Positions 18,684 through 27,447 of a stretch of 64,000 nucleotides of DNA are shown here, piece by piece. The notes under the pieces are model-generated. The model had not been told where the DNA came from. It did not search any database and worked only from the letters and a program-made list of their open reading frames with translations. Source of the stretch: Pedobacter sp. MC2016-15 (lineage in GTDB: Bacteria; Bacteroidota; Bacteroidia; Sphingobacteriales; Sphingobacteriaceae); assembly GCF_026239695.1 (NCBI RefSeq), contig NZ_JAPIVS010000002.1:62001-126000 (forward strand), read 5' to 3'. Every line of letters begins with the position of its first letter. Position 1 is the first letter of the stretch. The position numbers and the translations under genes were made by a program.

Positions 18684-19523
18684 ATGCAATTGAAACAAGT
18701 CCACAACTGGAAAAACAACTTAGTCCTGGGTATCCCTCTGTTTTTCCTTGCTGCTTGCAGCACCAATAAGTATGCCGCAACAAATAAAGTATACAAGGAA
18801 CAGGCAAAAGTGTTTGGGAATACCCTGCAAGAAATGCCGGTACTTACACAGAATGTCGAAATGGTAGCCCCTGACCAGCAGTTTTTTATTGGCTCAGTGA
18901 ATTTTGGCATCCGCAAACCGAACTTCGTCATCATCCACCATACGGCGCAAACCTCTACCGATCAGACCATCAAAACCTTTACCCTGAAATCTACTGGTAC
19001 CAGCGCGCACTACGTCATCGGCAGAGACGGTAAGGTGATCCATATGGTAAACGATTACCTGCGTGCAAATCATGCCGGTGTAGCCAAATGGGGAAATGAG
19101 AGCGATCTCAACTCCTGCTCACTGGGGATAGAGCTGGATAACAATGGCGATGAGCCCTATAGTGATGCCCAGATCAACAATCTGATAGCAGTATTGACTA
19201 CGCTCAAGAAAAAGTATAATATTCCTGTACAGGCTTTTATCGGGCATTCAGATGTTGCGCCGAAACGTAAAATCGATCCCAATAAGTTTCCATGGAAGAA
19301 GCTTGCGGAGCAGGGTTTTGGATTATGGTATGATGATGTACTACAGGTTCCGCCAGTGGAGTTCGATACGGCTATTGCCCTGCGGATTATCGGGTATGAT
19401 ATCAGTAACCTGCCGGCAGCAATTATCGCGTTTAAGCGACATTTTATACAAACGGATATTTCTCCGGTGCTGACGCAGGCGGATACCATGATCTTGTTTA
19501 ATCTGTATAAGAAGTATATTTAA
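18684..19523 (+). CDS. N-acetylmuramoyl-L-alanine amidase, lipoprotein
   Basis: Cleaves the bond between N-acetylmuramic acid and the peptide stem of peptidoglycan. The 279-residue protein starts with a lipoprotein signal (lipobox LAAC at about residue 27). The amidase_2 (AmpD/PGRP-type) zinc ligands are visible: VIIHHTAQTS (first His), RANHAGVAKWG (supporting His) and FIGHSDVAPKRKIDPNKFPW (second His region and Asp ligand). The C-terminal 60 residues form a short extra domain resembling the peptidoglycan-binding tail seen in AmiD. It acts in the periplasm, probably in wall recycling or remodelling. No neighbour is obviously linked. Confidence 0.93.
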   Translation: MQLKQVHNWKNNLVLGIPLFFLAACSTNKYAATNKVYKEQAKVFGNTLQEMPVLTQNVEMVAPDQQFFIGSVNFGIRKPNFVIIHHTAQTSTDQTIKTFTLKSTGTSAHYVIGRDGKVIHMVNDYLRANHAGVAKWGNESDLNSCSLGIELDNNGDEPYSDAQINNLIAVLTTLKKKYNIPVQAFIGHSDVAPKRKIDPNKFPWKKLAEQGFGLWYDDVLQVPPVEFDTAIALRIIGYDISNLPAAIIAFKRHFIQTDISPVLTQADTMILFNLYKKYI

Positions 19524-19527
19524 GAAG

Positions 19528-19896
19528 TTATGCAGGAAGATGTTTCAAAATAATATTCTCCAGTTCCTGGATATCGAAAGGCTTGGACAAATAGCCGTCA
19601 GCACCAGCCTGATCAGCAAGCAGCATCACATCGTTGTTTGCTGAGAAATAAATCACAGGGATATTCTTCAAGGTTTCATGGCCTTTTAGCTCTCTGGTGG
19701 CCTCAATTCCACCAATGTCAGGCAACCAGTTATCCATGAAGATAATGTCCGGGATATAGGCCGAAACCTGGTCGATAATATTATTTGATGTAGAGGAGGT
19801 TTTTATTTCATAACCCGCATCTTCCAGAATGAACGTACATAGTTCAAGGATATCTGTATTGTCATCAAAAATGAAAACCTTTTTTTGCTCAGCCAT
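19528..19896 (-). CDS. Single-domain response regulator
   Basis: A 122-residue receiver domain and nothing else. Visible are the acidic pair in FIFDDNTD, the phospho-acceptor Asp in IIFMDNWLPDIGG (about residue 55), the Ser/Thr switch in VIYFSANND and the Lys in YLSKPFD. There is no output domain, so it signals through protein contact or as a phosphate carrier. It is the last gene of the CheB-CheR-kinase cluster, 12 nt after the CheB gene. Confidence 0.93.
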   Translation of the reverse strand: MAEQKKVFIFDDNTDILELCTFILEDAGYEIKTSSTSNNIIDQVSAYIPDIIFMDNWLPDIGGIEATRELKGHETLKNIPVIYFSANNDVMLLADQAGADGYLSKPFDIQELENIILKHLPA

Positions 19897-19908
19897 TTAT
19901 ACTTAAAA

Positions 19909-20472
19909 TTAAGACAACAAATTTATAAATTCTGCCATATCTTCAATGCGCAAAGTGTAATCAATTTTGGCATGAAGTGCGGCTTGTTCAGGCATATATG
20001 CTACCTGTGCTGTGGCGGGGTCCTGGATCATTGCAATTCCGCCCCATATATTCACACTTTTTAACCCATTTACTCCATCGGCATTTGAGCCGGAAAGCAA
20101 CAGGCATACTAACTTTTCTCCATAAACTTCAGCAGCAGTCTGGAAGGTCGCATCAATTGCAGGCCTTGAATAATTGATCTTTTCAGAATAATCCAGTGAG
20201 AAGGTATGGTCCTGTTCAATCAGCGTATGGTAATCTGATGGCGCAATGTATATGACACCCGGTAATATCGGCTCCTTTTCATCCACCTCCTTCACCTTCA
20301 ATGGCGTCCGCCCCGACAACAACTCCGGTAACAAAGAATCCGTTCCGTGTTTTCGGTGAATCACGATAACAACTGGAAAGCTCAGGGCAGGATCAAGCAG
20401 TGGAAGCACTTTAAGCAGTACATCCAAACTCCCGGCGGAGCCTCCGATAACCAATGCATCACATTTTCCCAT
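19909..20472 (-). CDS. CheB-type methylesterase domain protein (no receiver domain)
   Basis: A 187-residue stand-alone CheB catalytic domain. In chemotaxis CheB removes methyl groups from receptor glutamates and deamidates glutamines. The catalytic triad is visible: Ser12 in VIGGSAGS, His39 in IVIHRKH and Asp132 in LLLSGSNADG. The N-terminal receiver domain found in classic CheB is absent; control might come from the separate receiver proteins on either side. Its ATG overlaps the CheR stop (TAATG). No methyl-accepting receptor is encoded nearby, so the substrate is unknown. Confidence 0.92.
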   Translation of the reverse strand: MGKCDALVIGGSAGSLDVLLKVLPLLDPALSFPVVIVIHRKHGTDSLLPELLSGRTPLKVKEVDEKEPILPGVIYIAPSDYHTLIEQDHTFSLDYSEKINYSRPAIDATFQTAAEVYGEKLVCLLLSGSNADGVNGLKSVNIWGGIAMIQDPATAQVAYMPEQAALHAKIDYTLRIEDMAEFINLLS

Positions 20473-21299
20473 TAGCTTACTTTTCTCCAGATTTTTTCTG
20501 CAGGAATACGTTTATAATTCGGGGATATCGGGGAAAAATCCAATGTCTCCTTCGTCCCCAGGGCCAGATAGCCTAAACCCTCGAGGCTATCGTCAAAAAG
20601 ACTCAGCACCTTATGCTGCAAATCCCTGTCAAAATAGATCAGTACATTCCTGCAAAGAATCAGTTGAAATTCGTTAAAAGAATGATCAGAAACAAGGTTA
20701 TGGGTAGAAAATATCAGTTTGCTCTTCAGCTCATCGTTGAATTTTGCCAGCGAGTAATTGGCGGTGTAATAACTCGAGAAATCATTCACTCCTCCCGACA
20801 AGATATAATTTTCTGAGTACTGCTTCATCTGACTCATGGCAAACATCCCCTGTGAGGCCTTCTCCAGCACTATCGGATTCAAATCCGTAGCGTAGATCAA
20901 AGATTTGTGCAGCAGGTTGAGTTCTTTCAGAATGATAGATATAGAATAGGCTTCTTCACCCGTAGAGCATCCGGCAAGCCAGATCCTGATAAAGGGATAG
21001 GTACCCAGTTTTGGCAGCACCACCTCTCTCAGCGTCTTAAAAAACAGCGGGTCTCTGAACATCTCCGTAACATTCACCGTAATCTGTTCCACAAACCTTT
21101 TAAAGTAAAAGGTATCGTTATTGATCCTGTACCGGAACTCAGCAAAACTCAGCGCTTTATCCAATGAATACAAGCGCAGTATCCTGCGCTTGATAGATGC
21201 CTTCGAATAGCCTGTAAAATCATAGCCGTAGTGCTCCAGAAGATCAGTTAGCAAGATCTCCACCTGCCCATCGGTGATTAAAGGTAATTCAAGGTTCAT
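20472..21299 (-). CDS. CheR-type protein-glutamate methyltransferase
   Basis: A 275-residue SAM-dependent methyltransferase. The N-terminal helical CheR_N domain (about 10-60) is followed by VNVTEMFRDPLFF (the conserved TxFFRD-type active-site motif, here TEMFRDP), the SAM-binding IWLAGCSTGEEAYSIS, and the LCRNVLIYFD motif. It lacks the TPR or receptor-tether extensions of some CheR proteins. It overlaps both neighbours by one base (TAATG), so translation is tightly coupled to the receiver gene upstream and CheB downstream. The methylated partner is not encoded in the window. Confidence 0.94.
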   Translation of the reverse strand: MNLELPLITDGQVEILLTDLLEHYGYDFTGYSKASIKRRILRLYSLDKALSFAEFRYRINNDTFYFKRFVEQITVNVTEMFRDPLFFKTLREVVLPKLGTYPFIRIWLAGCSTGEEAYSISIILKELNLLHKSLIYATDLNPIVLEKASQGMFAMSQMKQYSENYILSGGVNDFSSYYTANYSLAKFNDELKSKLIFSTHNLVSDHSFNEFQLILCRNVLIYFDRDLQHKVLSLFDDSLEGLGYLALGTKETLDFSPISPNYKRIPAEKIWRKVS

Positions 21300-21670
21300 T
21301 AAATATATTTTACAAGTAATGCTGTTAAGCTCTCTACATTAATCGGTTTAGATACGTAACCCACGGCACCGGCATTTAGACAGCGTTCCCTGTCTCCCAC
21401 CATAGCCTGGGCAGTAACGGCAATCACGGGAATACTCTTTAACTCAAGATCCTGGCTCATTTTGGCAATAGCCTCATATCCATCCATCCCCGGCATCATC
21501 ATATCCATTAGTACTACGGCAATATCCTTCTGTTCTTCCAGCAACTGGAGACCTTCTTCAGCTCCTATAGCAGAGAGGCACTGGTAACCTTTTGCTTTCA
21601 GTACAGCTGTCAATGCAAAAATATTTCTCTTATCATCATCAATGATCAGCACCTTTTTCTTAGTGTCCAT
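21299..21670 (-). CDS. Single-domain response regulator, similar to REC3 of the adjacent kinase
   Basis: A 123-residue receiver domain with LIIDDDKRNIFALTAVLKAK at the N-terminus, phospho-acceptor in VVLMDMMMPGMDGYE and Lys in YVSKPIN. The segment AVTAQAMVGDRERCLNAGA is strikingly like AVTAKAMMGDREKCIAAGA in the last receiver of the hybrid kinase just upstream, so a duplication is likely. I chose ATG at 21668-21670; the longer frame would use TTG. It lies 23 nt after the kinase gene and overlaps CheR by one base. Confidence 0.93.
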   Translation of the reverse strand: MDTKKKVLIIDDDKRNIFALTAVLKAKGYQCLSAIGAEEGLQLLEEQKDIAVVLMDMMMPGMDGYEAIAKMSQDLELKSIPVIAVTAQAMVGDRERCLNAGAVGYVSKPINVESLTALLVKYI

Positions 21671-21693
21671 ATACAATATAAAATGCCAAATAC

Positions 21694-24600
21694 TTAAACT
21701 TTATCATACAGCCATACACGCAACAAAGAAATGAGCTGATCTACATCCACTGGTTTTGAGATGTAATCTGATGCACCCGCAGCGATACATTTTTCGCGGT
21801 CTCCCATCATTGCCTTTGCAGTAACAGCCAATACGGGCAAATGTTTGAAGGCCGGGATCTTTCTGATCTCTTTTGTGCTCTCATATCCATCCATTTCAGG
21901 CATCATCATATCCATGAGCACCACGTCCACCTTCGGATTCTCTTTCAGCAGCTGCAGGGCCTCCTTGCCATCAGTGGCCGCCAGCACCTTCATCTTGTGC
22001 TGTTCCAGCGCTTTGGTCAGCGAAAAGATATTCCTTACGTCGTCGTCTGCAATCAGCACCGTTTTATTGGCCAGCACTTCATACAATCCCCTGAGTCCCT
22101 CAGGCTTTTTAACATTTTTATTTTCTGTGGTCTTCTCTTCCACCAGGTGAAGAAACAATGCCGCTTCGTCCAGTATACGCTGGTAAGAATGTGCAGTTTT
22201 TACCACGATAGAATCCGCATATTGTTTGATCCGCTGTTCCTCACCTTTACTGAGGTTTTTACCTGTAAAGATGATAATCGGAAGATTTTCAAGACCTTCA
22301 CTCTTTTTAATGGTTTCCAGAGTCTGGTAAGCACTTTTATCGGGCACTCCCATGTCCAGGATCACACAATCCACTTCTTTCTTCTGCAGTGCATCCACGC
22401 TTTCAGAAACATTGTTTACCACCTTGGTTTGTATATTGTAATTGCTGAGGAAATAGCTGAGTGCCTTGGCATGCTGCTGATTCTCTTCAACGATTAAAAC
22501 CTTTTTAGGGTGACGGCTCAATGCTGTTTCCAGTTTCTGGAAGATCTGCTGCATGTGTTCGATCGCAAAAGGCTTATTGATAAAGTCTACCGCTCCCATT
22601 AACAAGCTTTCCTTTTTCACTTCCAGCGATGACATGATATGTACCGGAATAGGTCGTGTTGCCGGATTTGCCTTCAGCTCTTCCATTACCTGCCAGCCAT
22701 CTTTAACAGGCAGCTGGATATCCAGCAGTATTGCCAGTGGCATGTAGTAGTTTGCCAGTTCTATACCGATATCCCCTCTTACGGCTACAACGCCTTTGTA
22801 GTTCCTCTTGCGGGTAAAATTGAGCAGTGTCTTTGCGAAAGGCGTATCATCCTCGATAATCAGGATCACCTTATCTCCCGGCTGAATGTCATTTCTGTCA
22901 TCTTCAACCTCCTGAGGGATATGATCTACGGTAAAACGCTCATGCAGCACAATCGGCCTGTCTGGGAAAGTGGTGTCAGGCTGGACATCTGCTGGCGGTA
23001 AAAGCATCATCTCCACATCTGCCTCTGTACGAACAAGCGGCAGTGTCAGCGTAAAGGTACTGCCTTCATATTCCTTACTCTTCAGGTCGATCTCGCCACC
23101 AAGCAGCTTAGCCAGCTCCCTGCTGATGGATAAACCTAGTCCTGTACCTCCGAAACGTCTTCTGGTAGAGCCATCAGCCTGCTGGAAGGCCTCAAATACC
23201 AGGCTTTGTTTGTTCGGGGCAATACCTATTCCCGTGTCGGTGACTCTGAAGATGATATTTCCTGCCTCAGCATCATTGCTGATACTCAGGATAACACTTC
23301 CCTTGGCCGTAAACTTAATCGCATTGGAAAGCAGGTTCTTCAGTATCTGCTCCAGACGCATTTTATCGGTATGTATCGAAGGCATCCCTCCCTCCATTTC
23401 AATCAGGAGCTCCAGGTTTTTGTTTTTTGCGATAGGGTTAAAAAGCGACCTCATGTCTGTAGAAACCTCGTTCAGGCCAACATCCGTTAGTTCCAGCTTC
23501 ATCTTACCTGCTTCAATCTTGGAGAGATCAAGGATTTCATCGATCAGTCCCAGCAAACCTTGTCCTGAGCTCTGGATGACCTCTGCATATTCAATATACT
23601 CAGGATCCAGCTCCTTATTGTCAGACATCAGTTTTGAAAGCAGCAAAATTGAGTTTAAAGGGGTGCGGAGTTCGTGCGACATGTTCGCCAGGAATTCCGA
23701 TTTATATTTAGTGCTCTGCTCCAGTTGCTCAGATTTGCGCTGGATTTCCAGGTTATGCTCCTGGATAAGCTGATTTTTTTCTTCGAGTAAGGTTGTTCTT
23801 TCTTCGAGTTCCTGGTTGCTCTGCAGCAGCTCTTCCTGCTGTACGCGAAGTTCTTCTTCGGAAGTTTGTATTTTTTGGCTTTGTGCCTCGAGTTCTGAGT
23901 TCAATCCCTCGAGCTCGCTGTGCTGCGCCTGCAGTTCTTCTGCCTGTGCCTGGGTTTCTTCCAGGAAGTCCTGTAATTTCTTGCGGTTCTGCGATACATG
24001 CACTGCCACCCCAATGTTATTGGAAACGCTGTTCAGGAAATCCAGCTGCAGCGGCGTAAACACATTTAGCGAGCCAATCTCAATTACCCCCACAATCGCC
24101 CTGTCCCTGATAATCGGCAGGGCAACGATATTCCTTGGTTTGGTATGTCCCGAGGCATAGCTGATGGTCAGCTCGTCGTTAGGGATATCATTCAGCAGCA
24201 TCTGTTTTCCGGATTTCAGGGCCTGGCCGGCTAATCCTTCTCCCGGTTTCAGGATATCTTTCCGCTGATCTTCCAGCAGTGCATAACTTCCTGCAAGGTG
24301 CAGTGAGCGGTCTTCTTCAAGGAGGTAGAATGCAGCTACCTGCGAGTCTGTATGTTCTAAAATATTCTCAAGGATATCATTGGCTAAAGTACTGATGTTC
24401 TTTTCGCCTACCATTTTATCATTCAGGCTGGCAATACCCGTCTGCAACCATTCTTTGTCGGCCAGTAAAGAGAAAGAGTCCTGTAAGGATTGTGCCATCG
24501 CATTCAATGACACGGCAAGACTTCCCAAGCCGTCCTTAGCTTCCTGATCTAGCCTGATCTGGTAATTTCCTTCGGAGATCTGACCGGCAATATCCCTGAT

Positions 24601-25284
24601 CACTTCTATCCTGTGGTCAATTTCATCATTTTTATCCTGCAGCTCCTGCTGCAGCAACAGGCGTGCATTAAAATCTGTAGATACCCTTCTGTAGAAGAAG
24701 AAGGTAATAACAATAGCCAGGAAGGCCGCGAAGATAATCAGTGCAGGCGTATATCCTGCCAGTTTATTCTGGTCTGCGGTACGTCTGGCAAGCAGCGTCT
24801 TCTCCTCATTCTCCATGGCTTTGATGACCGTCCGGGCATCGTCCATATACTCCTTACCCGTGAGCAGGTCGCCTATACTGACCGTACCACCTGCTCCTTT
24901 GAGCACAATAGTTTTTTCAATAATGTTCAGCCTGTTCTCCACAATTATCCTCAGCTTTTTTAAACTCTGCTGCTGGAATACATTGTCGGCAGTCTGTTCC
25001 GTCAGATTGTCCAGGATCGCAACTGCCCGGGTTTTGGCCCCCGTGTAAGGTTCCAGGAAAAGTTTGTCGCTGGTGAGCAGGTATCCGCGCTGCCCGGTTT
25101 CTGCATCTTTTAAAGCAGAAATGATTTCTTCCAGGTTGGTGATGACTTCATTACTGTGAGACACCATTTTGGAACTCTTGACGAGGTTGGTGATACTGAT
25201 ATAAGAAGCGAGAGAGCTAATAAAAAGCAACAATAAAGATAGCCCAAGCCCAATACGCAGGTTATTTTTTAAAGTTTTTTGCAT
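21694..25284 (-). CDS. Hybrid histidine kinase: CHASE3-HAMP-GAF-HisKA-HATPase-REC-REC-REC
   Basis: A 1196-residue inner-membrane sensor. In order: membrane helix (10-32), periplasmic CHASE3 domain (35-175, with DAETGQRGYLLTSDKLFLEP), second helix (179-198), HAMP-like linker (200-270), GAF (290-430), a Gln/Glu-rich coiled coil (435-530), HisKA with H537 in MSHELRTP, and HATPase_c with N-box LLSNAIKF, DTGIGIAP (683-690) and GGTGLGLSI (712-720). Three receivers follow with Asp855, Asp977 and Asp1125. REC2 is less canonical (VEENQQ in place of the usual DD pair, with one acidic residue missing). It follows the second hybrid kinase by 14 nt and heads into the receiver-CheR-CheB genes. Confidence 0.96.
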   Translation of the reverse strand: MQKTLKNNLRIGLGLSLLLLFISSLASYISITNLVKSSKMVSHSNEVITNLEEIISALKDAETGQRGYLLTSDKLFLEPYTGAKTRAVAILDNLTEQTADNVFQQQSLKKLRIIVENRLNIIEKTIVLKGAGGTVSIGDLLTGKEYMDDARTVIKAMENEEKTLLARRTADQNKLAGYTPALIIFAAFLAIVITFFFYRRVSTDFNARLLLQQELQDKNDEIDHRIEVIRDIAGQISEGNYQIRLDQEAKDGLGSLAVSLNAMAQSLQDSFSLLADKEWLQTGIASLNDKMVGEKNISTLANDILENILEHTDSQVAAFYLLEEDRSLHLAGSYALLEDQRKDILKPGEGLAGQALKSGKQMLLNDIPNDELTISYASGHTKPRNIVALPIIRDRAIVGVIEIGSLNVFTPLQLDFLNSVSNNIGVAVHVSQNRKKLQDFLEETQAQAEELQAQHSELEGLNSELEAQSQKIQTSEEELRVQQEELLQSNQELEERTTLLEEKNQLIQEHNLEIQRKSEQLEQSTKYKSEFLANMSHELRTPLNSILLLSKLMSDNKELDPEYIEYAEVIQSSGQGLLGLIDEILDLSKIEAGKMKLELTDVGLNEVSTDMRSLFNPIAKNKNLELLIEMEGGMPSIHTDKMRLEQILKNLLSNAIKFTAKGSVILSISNDAEAGNIIFRVTDTGIGIAPNKQSLVFEAFQQADGSTRRRFGGTGLGLSISRELAKLLGGEIDLKSKEYEGSTFTLTLPLVRTEADVEMMLLPPADVQPDTTFPDRPIVLHERFTVDHIPQEVEDDRNDIQPGDKVILIIEDDTPFAKTLLNFTRKRNYKGVVAVRGDIGIELANYYMPLAILLDIQLPVKDGWQVMEELKANPATRPIPVHIMSSLEVKKESLLMGAVDFINKPFAIEHMQQIFQKLETALSRHPKKVLIVEENQQHAKALSYFLSNYNIQTKVVNNVSESVDALQKKEVDCVILDMGVPDKSAYQTLETIKKSEGLENLPIIIFTGKNLSKGEEQRIKQYADSIVVKTAHSYQRILDEAALFLHLVEEKTTENKNVKKPEGLRGLYEVLANKTVLIADDDVRNIFSLTKALEQHKMKVLAATDGKEALQLLKENPKVDVVLMDMMMPEMDGYESTKEIRKIPAFKHLPVLAVTAKAMMGDREKCIAAGASDYISKPVDVDQLISLLRVWLYDKV

Positions 25285-25298
25285 AGTAAAATAATATG

Positions 25299-26423
25299 TT
25301 AGTCTTGTTCAGTCATTGAAATGAGCGGGATATTGAAATAAAATTCGGATCCCTCTCCAAAAGTACTATTTACCCCTACTGTTCCGCCGTGTCTGCGGAT
25401 AATTTCTGCAGAAATATATAAGCCTATACCTAAGCCCTGGAAATGGATCGCCGTTTCTTCCACGCGATAGAACTTATCAAACACGTTCTTCTGCTGTTCG
25501 GGGTGTATGCCTATTCCAAAATCCTTTACGGAAACGATCACGCGATCAGCTTCAAGGGACACATTGATATGCACCTCCGTTGTTCCCGGTGCATATTTAA
25601 TCGCATTGGTGAGAAAATTTACGATCACCTGTTCAATCCGCATTTCATCGGCAAAGACTTCCTGCGCCACATGCCCCGTTTTGATGATTCTGAATTCGGG
25701 ATTAGACTGGTGAATAATTTCTATGATGCTATCCAGCAGCATATTAATATTAAAGTTCTTTTTGGTAAACTTCAGCTTACCGCTTTCGATTTTAGAGATA
25801 TCAAGAAGATCCGCAATTAGGTCATTCAGCTTATCCAGCTGCAGCTGAGCTTTCTCCAGGTGTCTTTTCACCGTAGGGATATCGCCTTTATCTATGCTCC
25901 GTTCCAGCAGCTGTACATAGCCCTTTACGCTGGTGAGCGGTGTTTTCAGCTCGTGACTGGCAATACTGATAAACTCATCCTTTTTTCTTTCGGCCCTTTT
26001 ACGGAATTCTATTTCTTCCATTAAAGCCTCCTGTATCTCAATCAGCTTTCTGCTCTGCTCATAAATCCTGTAAAAGGTTTTTACCTTCAGCAGCAGGATA
26101 TTCATATCTACTGGTTTGGTGATATAGTCCAGTCCTCCGGAAGAATAACCTTTGGTGATAAAATTTAAACCTGTACTGGCAGCTGATAAGAAGATAATTG
26201 CTGTTTCTTTGGCCTTGCTATAACCTGAAATTGCTTCTGCAACCTCAAATCCGTCCATACCCGGCATCTGGACATCCAGAATGATCAGGACGTATGCATT
26301 TTTGATTACCTTTTTTAAGGCTTCTTCACCAGAGGATGCGGTGTCGACTTCAAAACCATGTATTTCGAGAACTTTTTTGAGAGAAATGAGATTCTCCGGT
26401 GTATCGTCTACTATTAGGATCAT
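25299..26423 (-). CDS. Receiver-histidine kinase fusion (REC-HisKA-HATPase)
   Basis: A 374-residue soluble protein with a receiver first (1-120; acidic pair in LIVDDTPEN, Asp50 in LIILDVQMPGMDG, Lys in YITKPVD), a coiled linker (about 120-150), HisKA with H157 in ASHELKTPLTSVKGYVQ, and HATPase_c (N-box VNFLTNAIKYA, DFGIGIHPEQ, GLGIGLYIS). There is no membrane span, so its input is probably phosphorylation of its own receiver by another kinase. It is the first gene of the signalling operon that continues with the large hybrid kinase. The combination suggests a phosphorelay. Confidence 0.95.
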   Translation of the reverse strand: MILIVDDTPENLISLKKVLEIHGFEVDTASSGEEALKKVIKNAYVLIILDVQMPGMDGFEVAEAISGYSKAKETAIIFLSAASTGLNFITKGYSSGGLDYITKPVDMNILLLKVKTFYRIYEQSRKLIEIQEALMEEIEFRKRAERKKDEFISIASHELKTPLTSVKGYVQLLERSIDKGDIPTVKRHLEKAQLQLDKLNDLIADLLDISKIESGKLKFTKKNFNINMLLDSIIEIIHQSNPEFRIIKTGHVAQEVFADEMRIEQVIVNFLTNAIKYAPGTTEVHINVSLEADRVIVSVKDFGIGIHPEQQKNVFDKFYRVEETAIHFQGLGIGLYISAEIIRRHGGTVGVNSTFGEGSEFYFNIPLISMTEQD

Positions 26424-26541
26424 TAGTTGGAATAAATAGTGGCTGTTATCATGAGCAAAGCTTTTGTTGGACTAATTATGCCATCAAAGTTATACAACTT
26501 TATAGAATAATCCATTTTCCCTTTCGCTGCCTGTAACATCA

Positions 26542-27375
26542 TTAAAGTTTAGAACTGTTAAAAGTATCGCCCTGGCTGATATCGCCGGTATCAAAACCCT
26601 TTTTAAACCAGTACACCCGCTGGGCAGAAGTTCCGTGTGTAAAAGCATCGGGAACAACTTCTCCCTGTGTCTGTTTCTGGAGATTATCATCACCGATGGC
26701 GTTGGCGGCATTGAGAGCCTCCTCCAGGTCGCCTTCTTCCAGCTGAATATCTTTTGCCTTGTTGGCCCAGAGTCCGGCATAGAAATCTGCCTGCAGCTCC
26801 AGCATCACTGATAACTTATTGTATTCTTTTTCACTGAGAGAGGCACGCGCACGCTGCACCTTTTCTGAAGTACCCAGGAGATTTTGTACATGGTGTCCTA
26901 CCTCATGTGCAATCACATAAGCCTGGGCGAAGTCGCCATTTACACCAAAACGGGTCTTCAGCTCCTGATAAAATGATAAATCGATATAAACTTTATGATC
27001 TGCAGGGCAGTAGAATGGCCCTACAGCTGAGTTTGCGTAACCGCAGCCTGATTGTTCGCCATCGGTAAATAACCTGAGGGCAGGCTCTTCATATTGTTTT
27101 CCCATCTCCTGGAACTCCGCCTGCCATACGCGCTCGGTAGACCCGAGGACATCAGAAACAAATTTCCCTCCGGCATCTTCCGGCTTGCCCCGCTCTACTG
27201 CTGCCTGTTCAGAATTACCTACAGGCATCTGAGAAACTACACCGGTAAGATCTTTTCCAAAAAACATGCCTATAAGCACGATAAGGATACCTATGCCACC
27301 GCCAACAACCTTTCCGCCACCAGAGCTGCCCCGGGCGTCTTCAATGTTGTCACTACCCTTACCGAAAAACTTCAT
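26542..27375 (-). CDS. Neutral zinc metallopeptidase (YpfJ/PF04228 family)
   Basis: A 277-residue membrane-anchored protein: a Gly/Ser-rich cytoplasmic start, one hydrophobic span (about 26-46, VVGGGIGILIVLIGMFFG), then an extracytoplasmic domain with VYIDLSFYQELKTRFGVNGD and the zinc motif HEVGHHVQNLLG. A third-ligand region is ELQADFYAGLWA (Glu/Asp), and the end DAFTHGTSAQRVYWFKKGFDTG is conserved in the family. It lies 72 nt downstream of gltX on the same strand, with an inverted repeat between them. The substrate is unknown. Confidence 0.93.
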   Translation of the reverse strand: MKFFGKGSDNIEDARGSSGGGKVVGGGIGILIVLIGMFFGKDLTGVVSQMPVGNSEQAAVERGKPEDAGGKFVSDVLGSTERVWQAEFQEMGKQYEEPALRLFTDGEQSGCGYANSAVGPFYCPADHKVYIDLSFYQELKTRFGVNGDFAQAYVIAHEVGHHVQNLLGTSEKVQRARASLSEKEYNKLSVMLELQADFYAGLWANKAKDIQLEEGDLEEALNAANAIGDDNLQKQTQGEVVPDAFTHGTSAQRVYWFKKGFDTGDISQGDTFNSSKL

Positions 27376-27388
27376 AAAATGTCTTGAA

Positions 27389-27428
27389 TTTGATATAACA
27401 ATATTAAAACCTCAATTGTTATACCAAA
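27389..27428. repeat. Inverted repeat between gltX and the zinc peptidase gene
   Basis: Arms of 14 nt (27389-27402 and 27415-27428) pair with one G-U wobble and a 12-nt loop. No T run follows on either strand, so a classic terminator is not supported. Confidence 0.55.
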
Positions 27429-27447
27429 TTCTTTCCATTTTATAAAC

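Noticed and set aside
26490..26780. 96-codon frame overlapping the zinc peptidase gene
   Set aside because: It lies in another frame of a clear PF04228 gene and has no recognisable content.
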